Origin: Apoda limacodes
Taxonomy: Eukaryota; Arthropoda; Insecta; Lepidoptera; Limacodidae
Direction: 5' to 3'
Assembly: GCA_946406115.1 (NCBI GenBank)
Contig: OX291551.1
Location: 29,743,381 to 29,807,380 of the forward strand
Length of the DNA: 64,000 bases
Under the pieces are notes generated by a model that was not told the origin of the DNA, did not search any database, and saw only the letters and a list, made by a program, of their open reading frames with translations. Of this stretch, positions 42,458 through 54,512 are shown piece by piece (position 1 is the first letter of the stretch; the number at the start of each line of letters is the position of its first letter). A program made the position numbers and the translations under genes.

Positions 42458-44439
42458 CCTAAATTTTACTTTGTAGTAACGTTTTAGTATATTAGTAGTT
42501 TCTAAGCCAAATATTGCTTTGTTTAGGCCTATTTGCTGCTATTTTAAATGTCTAAACCTAACACATAAAAAGCAAAAATCTTTTAAAAAAAGGCCCAAAC
42601 CTACTAGGTTCCGCCACCAAAGCACTTATCAATCAACTATGACATTGTTTATTAATTTATTTAAGCACACATATATAAATTTACAGTTAACAAAAAAAAA
42701 TACATATTACTGTGCACATACATTAAAAACTACAGATAAATAATGAATGCAGTAACTTGAGTGACCGACAACAACTAATAAGCCTCAAGCGACAAGTATC
42801 AATGAACTATGAAGCATAACTGACTAAATGAATTCAGGAACTAGATTGACTTATACTGTTCTTTTGTAAAATAGATTTTATATTCTGGGTTTTAAAGTTG
42901 TAATTAATACAAGGCATGAAATGTTTAGGTCTTTTATCGCCGTCATAGTTCAGACATGCATCCCGCTTTCACTCATGCGTCCATCGTAGAATAACTGAGA
43001 TAGAAGTAAATTCTTTCCAGCACTGTGACCGATTATGCCAAGCATTTGTTTCATTATCTCTCATCCATACTTTGTTTCTTTGCTGTCACACATGTCCCAA
43101 AAAAAACAAGACCGATTACGCTTAGGGAATAGTTCATTCTAGTGCAGTACCGGGAATTAATTCCTTTTTATTCATCATTCATGTACTACAGAAGACTATT
43201 TACAATGTGCACCCTGGACCTTCAGGAATTCAGTCAACTCAACCTGATCCTTCTGACATCGAAAGCGATTAGCCACTCTTATTAATATTAAGATTAATTT
43301 AGATTTAAAATTATTAAATTGAAATAAAAATCTAGCGCTTTTTTCAACCGCTTCTAGCGCTGATTGGCAGATCAGAGAGTTGGCAGCACTGATGGGAATT
43401 TTGTTGGTTTTTGGGCGCGTGTCAAAGGACCTAGTAAGGAGCATCGCGATTAATTGCGCTTTTAAAGCAGTGTGTGGACAGAGAGTGCAACGGTTGGGGT
43501 GTACAAAAGGGGGCGCTAAGGAAAAAATACTTATAGGTAATTTTTTACTAAAACGTAAAAATCTCCCTCTCATTTTTGCAAAAAAAAATTATTAAACATC
43601 AAGAAGCATCCCCTTATTCCCAAATGGAATGCGGGCTGTAATTTTTTACCTGAAATACTAGTTAAGTAAAGGTTATTTTTGTTTTTCGAAGTGGAGCGGG
43701 TAAAGCACACAGAGAAACAAAGCAGTACTTAAATTTAAACATAAAAAAAATTATATATTTTTTTTTGAAAAATAAAATTTCGGCCGCCGATTTCTGCATT
43801 CCATCTGGTTCTAACGGCATCTTCATCCATTAAAATCATTTAACACATAAATGATGTGGGGCTGACAAGTAAAAAATTACCATATTTCAGTATAGACTTT
43901 ACTTTTTTAAACTTTTTGTTTCAAAAATTATTTTTTTCCACAATTTTTTTTATTTCATTTGTGTAAAAGGGGGTGTTAATACATCAATTAAAATAACAGG
44001 GTGCAGAGAAGTAAATATTTACCAAAATAAATTTGTTTTGGGCCACCTTTTAGATACTCTCTGACCCACACTTATGATAACTCCAGTTTAGCCACAGACA
44101 CCTATTGTTGCAAAATGAATGGTTGATGTATACATACTATTATAATGACACACACACTACCATAAACAATGAATTTGTATAGGCATTTTGACAGATTAAC
44201 ACCAAAACCCCACCTCCAGACCCCACAGATGGGTCTAAAGTTTTCCATTTCCCAGTGATAAAAATGACAAAAACTTGTAAACAAATGCTTGATAGTAAAC
44301 CTTGAAAGGTTTATAAGTTATGTATCAAGTTATGCGATGGTAATAAATAAATATTTGAATTTAAGCCTAATTTAACCCTAAAAAATATTATATTTAGAAG
44401 GATTACCCAAATATAATTTATTCTGTTAAAATTCATGTA
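42458..44439. other. Noncoding sequence with one dispersed-repeat match
   Basis: 44,140-44,230 is related, inverted, to 3,765-3,850 (CACACACTACCATAAACAAT, GACAGATTAACACCAAA). The frames at 43,196-43,573 and 43,380-43,595 overlap on opposite strands and neither shows a domain. Confidence 0.45.
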
Positions 44440-45880
44440 AATTTAGAAGGATGTATGACCCTGAATATTGTAACAAATAAAATTCCGTTTTTTGTCTTAC
44501 ACCTTTTACAAACAAACTTCAATGATCCGCAGTGTTGCACCGGTTGTGATAACATACTAGCAGAATTGGGCAACTTTGTTGTGCCACACTGCGAAGTTCC
44601 GCTACTATATAAAATAAATATTTGGCCAGGACAATGCACGGATGCAACATCTCTGGCATGCATGAAGTCAGAATCTTTTAAAAATTGCTTCTGTGTATTC
44701 TCCCATTACTTGAATATCAACATATCAACCAGCTTGAGCCATCTCAACACCATCTTCCAGGCAGAATGTGTTGGGATCACCTGTGTTGCAACAGCGGTCG
44801 CCTTTAGAGACATATGTGATCAATCAAATCGTAAAGTGTCGCTGTGAATTGCAAAAAAATTGCAGTGTAGCATTGAATCCCTTCAATGGATATGTTATAG
44901 TGGGTCTCTAAGCAATAAAGTGGCAGATCAGTTGGCAAAGAGAAGATCGAACATTTAAAAACTTTTAGGCAAAAAAAACAAACGGGCTTCAAAAAGATGC
45001 GATAACAATAATTACTTATTTCCAAAAATCTACTCTGAAGTTGATGTCATGCAAGTGAAGTGTGTTATAAATTGTTAGGTACATAGACACCAACTTCAAA
45101 GTGTAATTCAGATCAGATCTTTGGAAATAAGTAATTATTTTTACCTTTTTATTGCATAATTTTAAAGCTGGTTGTTTTTTATCCTTAATTTTTTTTACTT
45201 TTTAGCTTAAGTTACTTTTTTTTTCGTGTACACTTAAACAATTGATTGATACTCATAACAAAATTTTATACAATCATCAACATAAAAGGTGTTTCACCAG
45301 TTCTTAAGTTTTAAATGTACTACATTAATATGGGACCTCGGAAGTATACTCTTCAAAATAAAAAAAGAATTCTGAAAATTCATCTATATATGATGGAGTT
45401 ATGTCCAAACATACATAAAAAAAAATATAAAAACATCCTAATTGAGAAGCTCCTCCTTTTTTTAATTTGGTTAAAAAATACCATTCACCCAACACAAAAC
45501 GTGATTATGTGACAGAACCTTATAACTACACAACAAACAGTGGGCAGAACAAATGGACTGCAGATGAGCCAAGGTTGCCCTTACATCCTTGGACGAAAAT
45601 CTGTTGCACAAGCTATTACAGCCTAAGAGGAAAAACCTATGCTATATAGTTGGCATAATAACAGGTCATTGCCTATTAAACAGAATTTTTTTCAATATCG
45701 GCGTTACTGATAGTCTCCTGTGTAGGGGCTTCTCACATGATCCTACGCTGCAAAAGCGTGAGAGACCAATGGGCCAGGCTCCTTAAGAATCCAGAAACCA
45801 TGAGAGAAGTACTGAATAATTAGACTAGATTGACTGGGATTTTTTTTGGACAGAGCTGAAGTGGTATGAGTAACCATTGA
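44440..45880 (+). mobile_element. LINE RNase H region and C-terminus, split by a MITE
   Basis: Coding remnants lie on both sides of a MITE at 44,970-45,181. The left part shows an RNase H-like STSLSHLNTIFQAECVGITC and, after a stop, SLQWICYSGSLSNKVADQLA-KRR (44,880-44,950). The right part has LLHKLLQPKRKNLCYIVGII-TGHCLL and LLCRGFSHDPTLQ (45,590-45,760). In jockey/R1-type LINEs, RNase H (IFQAE, then H-G--GNE-AD-LA) is followed by a K+DLR--VG-LTGH and CR-C block, so order and content match. Polymerase not seen. Confidence 0.7.
44970..45181. mobile_element. MITE with (A)nCCGACTTCAAAAAGATGC-type ends
   Basis: The left end AACGGGCTTCAAAAAGATGC follows an A run. The right end reads GCTGGTTGTTTTTT. 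The interior CCAACTTCAAAGTGTAATTC and CAGATCAGATCTTTGGAAAT resembles the fragment at 3,601. It separates two parts of one LINE. Confidence 0.7.
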
Positions 45881-46523
45881 TGTGTAACTTGGTCACCTAT
45901 GTGCAATGGCCCTATTATGAAGCTAAGTTCAGAAAGCATGCGCCCAACTAATTAACAATATTCACCTATAGGTCCCTACCCGCGCGTGCGTTTGCGCGTT
46001 CACGGATTGATTTTCATAAGTGTTAAGTTATTTTAAGTTGCATGTTATATTCCGATGCAGCATTTCCGTTGCTCTCTGGCGCCCATGTTTTCCTGTACTT
46101 TCAGGAAAAACAGACACGAAAATATTGTGCCATTGAAGAGGAAAGATTTGATTGTATGTTTTTTATCTATAATTGAGGAGTTGCCGTAAGAACCTACGCC
46201 GATGACGAAATTTAGGGCAGATGCTAGTAAATAGAATAAGGGGTTAGGATTAAAGCAATTCCTCTTTTGTTTTTTTCTAGTAAGTAAACACCAAAACTTG
46301 TCACGAGCCGCCTCTGATTACAAGCAATTAAATTAAGTAAACCTGGTTTTGAAGCGATTTGACTAAATTATTTCCGGTATAAGGACTAAACGAGTACTGT
46401 GATACAATATCGCTGAAACTGAATGAGATACCTTGGTAGAGATTAGTTGTCGAAGAATTTGCAAGTTTAGCAGAATCGAACAACTTGTTTTTTTTTAATG
46501 ATTTTAACAAAAAACTTTTTAAT
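45881..46523. other. Noncoding sequence with a Helitron 3' end fragment
   Basis: 46,176-46,213 reads GAGGAGTTGCCGTAAGAA, CCGATGACGAAATTTAGGGC and AGATGCTAGT, closely like the end of the Helitron at 41,181-41,251 but with the terminal hairpin eroded. The rest shows nothing. Confidence 0.6.
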
Positions 46524-46688
46524 AAAAAAAACAACCGACTTCAAAAAGATGCACTAAAAAGGTAAAAATAATTACCTATTTCTAAAAAATCTGATCTGAA
46601 TTATAGTTTGAAGTTGGTTTCTATTTACCTAACAGTTAATTATACGCTTCACTTGCATCTTTTTGAAGCCGGTTGCTTTTTTTATTAT
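46524..46688. mobile_element. Complete MITE, about 165 bp
   Basis: The left end (A)nCAACCGACTTCAAAAAGATG and the right end CATCTTTTTGAAGCCGGTTG(C)Tn are inverted copies. The interior includes CTGATCTGAATTATAGTTTG and AAGTTGGTTTC. Same family as 44,970-45,181. No ORF. Confidence 0.85.
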
Positions 46689-46974
46689 AAAGTTTTTATT
46701 TTTTACTTTTGAGTGACGAAGTGCTTTTTTTCAAGGGAAAGTAATTTGGAATTGTCTAAAAACTAAACTACTGAGTCGATTTGGATAAAATTTCTATGGG
46801 ACTAACTCGCAAGTATATCCTGTCGAATAAAAAAAAATTATCTAAATAAATCGGTTCATAAACATAAAAGTTATGGCTGAACATCCATAAATATATATAT
46901 CTTTATGGATGTTCAGCATTAAATTTTTTTTTGAAGTCGGTCAAAAATACTTCTTGTCTAAGTACTAAACGATT
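46689..46974. other. AT-rich sequence with a small inverted repeat
   Basis: ACATCCATAAATATATATAT followed by CTTTATGGATGT forms a perfect short hairpin (46,883-46,915). TTTTTGAAGTCGGTCAAAAA at 46,927 is another piece of the MITE family. Confidence 0.6.
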
Positions 46975-47760
46975 ACAACTCACGTTCACCTGAAAATTCT
47001 GTTACTAATATCCTATACGAACGTTTCTCAGTCGTTTTCAGCGTAAGTAAGGTAATAATAATCATACGGACCTTAGATCGATAGTAATTCAGTAGAAATC
47101 AGACTAATTCAAATTTTACTCTACTTGATCGCTTCTAATCAACTTCCATTACACTATATTTAAGAACTCATCGACTACTAACCTCTACGGACATCTCTTA
47201 GTCATTGCTAGTGTAGGTAATATTAGTATAATGCTTTGACCGGAAGTAATTATGTCAAGATCGTTCGTTCCGTACGTTAGTTTATAAATCTATGCAAACT
47301 AGTAAGTAAATAAATAAAATCGCTGCAGAACAAGTTTTGCTCAACTTGCTCGTTCCTAATCAACTTTTGTACCACTGCGCTTAAAAATTCGTCTCCAAAC
47401 CTCTCCGAACGTTTCTGTCATAAGTAATTCAGTCGATCAGTTCTAAAAAAGTCTTCGTCAACTAGATTGCTTCTAATCAACTTCGAATCCACTACTCCTG
47501 AAAATTCGTGCACTACCGACCTCTACAAATGTCTTTTAGTAATTTTTATCGTTATTAGTAATCTAATAGTTTTAAGCTGGAAGTAATTCACTGAAAATCA
47601 CTCTTAAACCAGTTTCACTCAACTTGATCGCTCCTAATCGTCTTCTGTTTTACTACTAACCTCTAAGAAGGTCTCTTAGTCATTTTTAGCGTGAGTAATA
47701 TTCAATTAGCCTTTTAAATTGAATTATTTAATAATTCAATATAGTTTTAGTAAAATACTC
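46975..47760. repeat. Strongly decayed tandem array
   Basis: Two motifs alternate: CAACTTGATCGCTCCTAATC variants at about 47,122, 47,341, 47,459 and 47,619, and an ACCTCTACGGACATCTCTTA-GTCATT variant at about 47,010, 47,180, 47,398, 47,520 and 47,660. Spacing is 110-220 bases. Divergence is high, so the array is old. Confidence 0.65.
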
Positions 47761-48369
47761 GACAGAAAAAAAATCTGTTTATTTTCTGTTTTACGAGTCT
47801 TAAGTTTTCCTATAGATAAGAAACAGACGAAAAAATCAGCTTTTGCGATTTAAGGGATGACATGTTTTTTGTTGTCTTTATATTTATTTGGCACTAATAC
47901 TAACGAAATTCACTACTATTCACTACTTATGGAAATCTATGAAACAAACCTAAAAAAGTTTAAATTGATTTTATGTAGTTAATATCGTTTTAGAAAAATA
48001 CTCGAAAATAAAAATATTTCTTTTCTAATATTTCTGTTTTACTATGAACACAAAAAATTGCACAACAATCTACAAAAAAAAAATTCTATAAAAAACAGCC
48101 GGAATAGTATTTTTTGCAATTTAGAGTAACGATATTTTTTTGTCGTTTTATTTTTCGCCAATTAGTACTACTAACGAAGCGTACCGTTATTACAATCCAC
48201 TACTTGTCGAAATCTATCAAAAAAACCTAAAAACGTTAAAAATTAATTTATGTAGCAATATTTTTTTCTTTTTTTTCATCCGGTATATACCGGACGTACT
48301 ATGTCCAGTTTACAAAAAAACGGTGAAAGATGCTCTGTGGATCATTTTAATTATGATTAAAGAAACGAC
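47761..48369. repeat. Two-copy duplication, offset 267 bp
   Basis: CACTACTTATGGAAATCTAT then AAACAAACCTAAAAAAGTTT (47,931) recurs as CACTACTTGTCGAAATCTAT then CAAAAAAACCTAAAAACGTT (48,198), followed by TTTATGTAG in both. Diverged, no ORF. Confidence 0.65.
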
Positions 48370-48830
48370 CTGACTGACAGACAGTTTGCTTACAGAAAAA
48401 ATCGGTCAACCACAGAAGTGGCACACAAAATTTAAAACTACAGTGCAACGGCTCTGAACGACAAGTACAAGGTGGCAGAATATTCTGCAACCTCTTAAAA
48501 GCGTTCGAGGTTATCAATCTTCAGTTAGTGTTACAAAAAATTAATCATTATGGAGTAAATAACCGTACGCTTGAACTGTTAAGATCACTCCTAACAGCTG
48601 GGCATCAAACGATATAACAGCTGGGCATCAAACGATTCAAACGGAAATTGATGGCAAAATCGGAAGCGGGAAAGTGGAGGTGGTATACCACAGGGATCGG
48701 CTCTCGAGCATTCCCTATTTTCACTATTTATGAACGATCTTCCATCCTCAGTTACCGAGGACCTGGCAGTACTGTTTGCCGATGATACGAGTTCGACAGC
48801 GATAGTGACCGTGCGCACGTGCTAGTATAC
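48370..48830 (+). pseudogene. LINE reverse transcriptase fragment with FADD preserved
   Basis: LTDRQFAYRKNRSTTEVAHK, ALNDKYKVAEY, then in another frame remnants of FEVINLQLVLQKINHYGVNN, RTLELLRSLLTAG, GIPQGSALEHSLFSLFMNDL and LAVLFADDTSSTAIV. These are the fingers-to-palm blocks of a jockey/CR1-like RT. A 22-base direct duplication (CAGCTGGGCATCAAACGATA, 48,595 and 48,617) and frameshifts disable it. Truncated at both ends. Confidence 0.8.
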
Positions 48831-49985
48831 AACCGATAAACGAATTAAGGGCGGGTGGAACCGCGGGAAAATTTGGCGTGGAGATAGTTTGAGTCCCGGA
48901 GAAGCACATAGGCTACTTGAAAACGTCAAGTGTGAGTCGGTTCTTTTTAATATAGTTTGGAGTTGCCCTTGAAATCCTACACCGATAACACAATTCAGGG
49001 CGCGTAAAAGCGTGGGCAAAATCAAGTAATCTTATAAAATTAAAGCGTGTTTTTACTAAACATGTAGTTGCACATAAGTATGGCGTCACAACTAATTATT
49101 ACTTGCATAAAACTAATAATTTGCGTACAAGTGACTTTTTAGGTGCAACAACTTGTATATATTGCGCGAATAGATACGTCTTGTCGTGCAACCCTAAATT
49201 ACATGCAACTGCATACATAATGGGACCCTACTGCTTTATATACGGATCACCTGCATAGTGCTTGTGCAGTTGCTACTTAAAGCTTCTTTTAACTATGGTT
49301 TGCCACTGTCTGTCTCCACTCCACATGTAAACTTACTATCCAATAAAGCAAAAATAACGCAATGATAAGGCTTCCCGCTCAGTGACAGTCGATCCGGTAG
49401 TGGCGGCGCACGCCCACCGCACAACCAGTTTGGTCCGTCGCGGTCTAAATACCAAACCAACCGGCGTGGCGTTTCTACGTGTATATACAATATCGTCATC
49501 AGTGAACAGAAAATATACGTAACAAATCAAATATAGACGCACGTAAAGTTACGTTCCAAATTTTGGGTGTTGCTGTAGAGTATCGCAGTGATAGTTTGCG
49601 GCATCGAACGTACTTCTTAAGTAGCTATAACGATAACCCTCGAGAGACGAAGTAGGTATCTCGCTCGTTGATATATATCGAATGTTTGTTTTAAGTTATA
49701 TGAATGTAGTAATTAAATACACATCTATATATTTGTGTGAATCAATCTCAGAGCTAGATGCTGGAGTCGATGACCTTACGAGATGCTTAAAATAATATGC
49801 TTATAATCTCCGTACTTTTGATGTAGATACCCTTTTGGTATATCTTCCGTGACACTACAAAAACTTAAGTTCATCTGTGTATTCACCACCTATCTTGTCG
49901 AATACCTAAACGTATAAACTTGTTGGATATTGTCTCCTATTTTATAAGGTCATTGTTATTAAATAAATTTACAATAATACAATAA
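48831..49985. other. Noncoding; degenerate Helitron-like end
   Basis: 48,955-49,026 (GGAGTTGCCCTTGAAATCCT, CCGATAACACAATTCAGGGC, GCGTGGGCAAAATCAAGTA) is an eroded Helitron 3' end. 49,350-49,560 is GC-richer with no credible frame. The rest shows nothing. Confidence 0.5.
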
Positions 49986-50515
49986 AAAACCTTTTGCGTT
50001 TCGCATCGCCTCCGAAACTTGCAGCCACCGTCCCTTTGAACGTGCCACTAGTTTGGGCTGCCCACTAGTGCCCACGCTTTACCATCCGATAGGCTCGCGG
50101 TCTAAACTCTAGGACACGTCCGTTCTAATGGTCATAGTTCTCCGACCGCCGTGACCAGCCCACTGCCTCTTCTGCTTGCTAATTGTGTTCACTATGAGTT
50201 TAGTTCTCTTTTGGACGACCTCAATCCCTCAGAGACACTCCAAGTATAGCTCGCTGCATTGCGACCTGTGCAATGTTTTACTCGGGAGTAGCCTCGCTGT
50301 AAGTGTTTTGGCAGTGTAAGTTATGACAGGTGGGATGCGCTGGTCAAAAACTTTTGTTCTTATATGGGTCGAAGTTGTTGCGACCAGTTTAGTTTTTCTG
50401 TTCAAGGCAGACAAATTCCTGGACTGTCTCGAGTAAGGTACCGACGACTTATACTGTCTTTGGTATGACGTGTTGATTAAACATGACTTTTGTCCTATCA
50501 AAATTCATGCCAATG
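49986..50515 (-). pseudogene. RTE-type LINE polymerase C-terminus
   Basis: On the minus strand: IGQKSCLINTSYQRQ- and VFDQRIPPVITYTAKTLTAR correspond to the KTKVMFN and VFDQCVLPVMTYGAETWTLT blocks of RTE elements. A frameshift later, KQKRQWAGHGGRRTMTIRTD matches KLKWQWAGH--RRTD-RW, followed by GRWLQVSEAMRN. The polymerase palm is absent (5'-truncated). Confidence 0.65.
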
Positions 50516-50525
50516 CCCACTCGCC

Positions 50526-51062
50526 GTTTTTAGGGTTCCGTACCTCAAAAGGAAAAAACGGTCCGTCTATCAAGCCCCTTTTTCTCAGGAAGGCGTGGAG
50601 GTATCAAGCTAAATTTTTTATCAAATACTCAGGTCTACTGTTCCTTGGAGCTGTGAAAAAATCAAACTTCTAAGCCAACGCAATCAAATGATTATGCCGC
50701 AAATTTTCGAAACTTGCAAGGGAATCAAAACCTACATCAGGGTACTTCCCGTGAACTCAGAATCTTGAAATCTGGTACGAAGCAACCTCTTATAGTACAG
50801 ATAAAGGAAAAATTGCGAAAACCGTAAATTTTTAAAGATACAGCCGATTTTGCCGCAAATTTTCGAAACTCGCAAGGGAATCAAAACCTACAGGGTACTT
50901 CCCGTGAACTCAGAATCTTGAAATACGAAGCAACTTCTTATAGTACAGATAAAGGCAAAATTGCGAAAACCGTAAATTTTTAGTTTCATCATATGAATAT
51001 ACAACAACATATAATAAGTTTGCACGGCACCCTCTGTCAGACTCGCACTTGGCCGGTTTTTT
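50526..51062. mobile_element. GGGTTCCGTACC / CGCACTTGGCCGG repeat with internal duplication
   Basis: The left end is TTTAGGGTTCCGTACCTC and the right end is GACTCGCACTTGGCCGG(T)n, both hallmark ends of a dispersed lepidopteran repeat. Inside, TTTTCGAAACTTGCAAGGGA ... AATTGCGAAAACCGTAAATT at about 50,703-50,834 is repeated at about 50,863-50,982. No ORF. Confidence 0.75.
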
Positions 51063-51378
51063 ATGCCTTGCCAAGTCTTCTACTAGGGCATTGCATGGTG
51101 ACTGGTTTCGGGGATATGAGTAATATGACGTCCCTGTCTCACGTTTTGCGCAATACTGTGGCATTTAGAGAAGATCATATATCTTGGGAACTGCACGGTC
51201 AATCGCTGCAGAGAATCTAGAATGGCTGAGGTGTCTCAACCTAGCAGTCATTTAATTTTTTTATCGTATTTTGGGTTATTATTAATTATTTACGTAAGTA
51301 CTAGTCGTTCGAAGATTATATAATGTAGGTACTATTGTTGGTAGTGGGCGCGACAGAGATGAGAGCCTGACTGACAGC

Positions 51379-51453
51379 ATGGCCGAGAGTGACGTCGACC
51401 CCCTGCAACTCTACTGGGAACACTTCTTCAAGGCGGAGACTGGCGCATACGAG
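51379..51453 (+). CDS. Possible first coding exon of an unrecognised gene
   Basis: ATG in a CAGCATGG context opens MAESDVDPLQLYWEHFFKAE and TGAYE, followed at 51,454 by a GTTGGT donor-like site (phase 0); without splicing it stops three codons later. GC content and codon use stand out from the AT-rich surroundings, much as the exons at 59,765 and 60,094 do. Linking it to them needs at least one more exon, because the 59,765 exon begins in phase 2. Product unknown. Confidence 0.4.
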
Positions 51454-52210
51454 GTTGGTCGCTAAGTCACTGAACATAGTTGCCACAATCTACAAAGTTC
51501 CAACTAAAAATCTTACGTGCTATAACCTATACTGTGCTTTTACTCTGTAGTTACTGAGTAAAACTAAATTGGATTGTAATCGGAATATTCGCCTGATAAA
51601 GTTAATTTTCCAACCGTTTTGAAACTGGGTTTTGACAGTCAATTTTACGCTGACAAGAGGGAATTTCAATCATCTGTGGCATTGTAAATATTTTAATTGT
51701 AAATATTCAACTTGAAAGTTAAATAATTAACCTGAGCCGGGGGTTCCCAAACCACTTTTTCTGCTTTTTCGTTGCGTTTTGGAACACAAGCTCATAATAC
51801 ACTATAATACTAAATATCACGTCTAATGTCAAGGTTTTGATTCATCTTTGAGTACTCAAATGAGTGCCAAAATTATATTTAAGTTGCACAAATACATGTT
51901 TAACTCGCTATTCAAGTTAATTGAATTACTAGAGAAGACTAAATATGTTACCCCATAAGGTACAGTGGGCATTATATCAAGCTACCCCTAGTGCACTTTG
52001 ACCCCAAAGCGAAACGCAGCGAAAAACACCTGAAAGAGGCATAGACAAGACGTATTTTATTATTTCGTCTCACATTAGATGTCTGCTACTGTACAATATG
52101 AATGAATGACAGCCGATCAATGTTACGTCTCTTTTCTATGATTTATCTGTAGCTAAACGTTGTACTTGTAAGTATGTAGGGGTGAGAAGCTCGATATGCT
52201 GTCTTCTATC
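51454..52210. other. Noncoding, probably intronic
   Basis: No feature recognised. Confidence 0.4.
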
Positions 52211-52795
52211 CTTAACTATAAAAAAACAGCCAAGTGCGTGTCGAACACGCATTAAAGTTTCGTAAAATGAGAATTATTGCGGATATCTGAAGGAAAAACT
52301 TATAATTTTTTTTTACAAAACAGTTTTCGTTGAAAGTATTTATTATCAAGTTCTATTACTGCGATTTTTGTCGTATTTTTAGAACACGTTGTTTAAAAGT
52401 TAGAGGGGGAAACATACACTTTTAGAACACGTTATTTAAAAGTAGGAGGGGGGACACAAATTTTTGAAACACGTTTAAAAGAGTCTTAAAAGCATTCCGA
52501 AGACCCAATAGATTGGGAACATTTTCTCCCGAAGTTTTATGTTCAGAGGGCTATCCTTAAAAATATTGTTTACTTAATTTTATAAAAAAAACCTTAACAC
52601 ACCTTTCACAATAGAGTTCCCACTGAAAATCAGCGCTGCGGCTGGCAACTACCACAGCATAAAGCTGAGTGGGAAATCCAATTTTTTTACTATGCATAAC
52701 ATATATTCTTAATCATATTCGTTACGAACGTCGGATGGAAATGACGAAATTTTAAGGGTTCCATTTTTTTATTCGGCTACGGAATCCTAAAAAGA
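52211..52795. mobile_element. AAGTGCG-CG / CGGAATCC repeat, second copy
   Basis: Starts AAAAACAGCCAAGTGCGTGT with CGAACACGCATTAAAG, and ends AAGGGTTCCATTTTTTTATT followed by CGGCTACGGAATCCTAAAAA, a diverged arrangement of the ends seen at 50,526-51,062. Inside, TTTTAGAACACGTT-TTTAAA recurs at 52,378 and 52,421. Confidence 0.6.
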
Positions 52796-54136
52796 ACTAA
52801 TATTAAACCACTCCGCCGATTTATATTTCAAATGGTATTTAGTTAAAGGTTGTTGACACAAATATGATTCGACCTTGTAGTATCTTCATTGTGCCCTCAC
52901 GGACGTACCGTACATCAATATGAAACAGTACAACTCAAATATTTAACCGCTTAGGTTATCGTATTATGTTGCAATCTTCATTTAGGTCGTTAGGGATTCT
53001 CACCTAAATGGTTCACCATATTTCACCGATCCACCACTAAGATCATTTATTTGTAAACTTGTATACACACCTGTAGCAATTTTGACAGCGCCCCTAGACT
53101 CGCCTGAGCGATTCCGAGTCTTAACTGTCCGTTTTGACACTATCGCTTATTTGACAGTGTTCGCTAATCTTACCAGCTCGAGTCGTAGTGAAATAAACAA
53201 GAAAGTTTTAACTCAAGGCTCAGAAAGAATAATCAAATACCTAGTCACTTTGTGACAGGTCAAGTCAAATAGATTATACATTACACTTTACGTGTGTAAT
53301 TTTGTATTTTACCGCATTATCCTCTGTATGATCTTTATTTCGGATGTGTACTTCATTTTCATGTACGTATTGTGTTTTTTGTGTACGAGTATTATATACG
53401 GTGTAAAATTTATACTTTTTTCATTTAATTCAATTCAAAATCTTTTTGCTCAAATGGGTTTCCTAGTACACATTTGAATCGTCAAGAGAAATGATAAAGA
53501 ATTGTCTTTAAAAACTAATTACAATACCAACTGGTTTGTTGCCAGCATACAATAGTGGTCTATTCTTTGTAAAACTACAAACAAAACATAACATCATAGT
53601 CAACTAATAAATACATAATTTGTATTGCAACACTTAAAAAAACAAGCTTTACATTGTAAATAGTTAAAACAACAAACAAAACTCAAGCAATATTTTAATC
53701 ACCTATTGTGTTTCAGATTTGCATACACGGTAAAAAATAATAAGTTGAGCCAAGACAATATCGTTTCATATATCCACCAACGAATATTTGCTTCATCCAA
53801 TATATTATTTCTTTTAAATATTTCAAACAATATGAAGTTAACACAAGATCAAATTTCTTTGAACCAGTAAATAAAACTCTATCAGTTTGAAACAATATTT
53901 AATTCATTGAACAAAAATATGCTTCTTTATTTGAAACACTTAGTTTTGTTGGGCGTAGAACTTCGTGCGTTATTGAACGGAAGAAATTTCTAGTTCACAC
54001 AAGAGAATAGTGCTCTTAACTTGACTACGGCAGCTCTTAAATTAATAACATTATATTTTAGTTTAAAACAAGAAATGTTTCGGTCCAAAATTACATAGTT
54101 ATCTGTAAAGATTAAATAAAGTTTTTTAAAGAGCCC
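52796..54136. other. Noncoding; LINE-tail-like fragment at 53,430
   Basis: TTCAATTCAAAATCTTTTTG followed by CTCAAATGGGTTTCCTAGTA resembles LINE 3' ends (compare 14,851). Other frames show no domain. Confidence 0.45.
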
Positions 54137-54295
54137 TATGCCTCTTTTCTGGAGGCTTTGGCCATATAGAGTCAGTCAGTCTACCAAACTGACTAAGTGT
54201 GTACTAGCGGACGTTTGTCCAGGCTAGTCTGCCCTACTGCAGAGGCACAGGCCTCTTTTCTGGAGGCTTGGGCCATATAGAGTCAGTCTACCGCA
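54137..54295. repeat. Two-copy repeat, offset about 113 bp
   Basis: CCTCTTTTCTGGAGGCTTTG then GCCATATAGAGTCAGTC occurs at 54,138 and 54,251 with minor differences. Confidence 0.85.
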
Positions 54296-54441
54296 CCGCA
54301 CTGCCTTTCTATGACTTGGCGGAACGTTTTTCAAGCTTAGTAGCTATTCTCGCCTTTAGCTGATTATACAGTGTTATGTTTAATTATTAATTGTTACGAC
54401 TATTTAACGATCCTTCTTAAACATGGAAGAAAGAAAAATGT

Positions 54442-54512
54442 TCCGCTAAGCGGTCCACCCATCCAAGTACTGACCACGGTTGACGTTGATTAACTTAGCT
54501 TATCGTTTCAGA
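54442..54512 (-). other. 5S rRNA-like sequence (3' half), pseudogene or SINE-derived
   Basis: Read on minus: AGCTAAGTTAATCAACGTC, then GGTCAGTACTTGGATGGGTG and GACCGCTTAGCGGAACA. This aligns with the 3' half of eukaryotic 5S rRNA (AAGTTAAGCAAC, GGT-AGTACTTGGATGGGTGA, CCGCTTGGGAA). The 5' half, with the internal A box, is missing, and base changes are frequent. Confidence 0.7.

Noticed and set aside
43196..43595. Overlapping frames on both strands
   Set aside because: Neither shows a domain, splice sites or coding-like composition.
44455..44847. 130-codon frame that looks like a cysteine-rich secreted protein
   Set aside because: Its end matches LINE RNase H (IFQAE block) and the next frame continues with VADQLAKRR. 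It is more likely a LINE relic.
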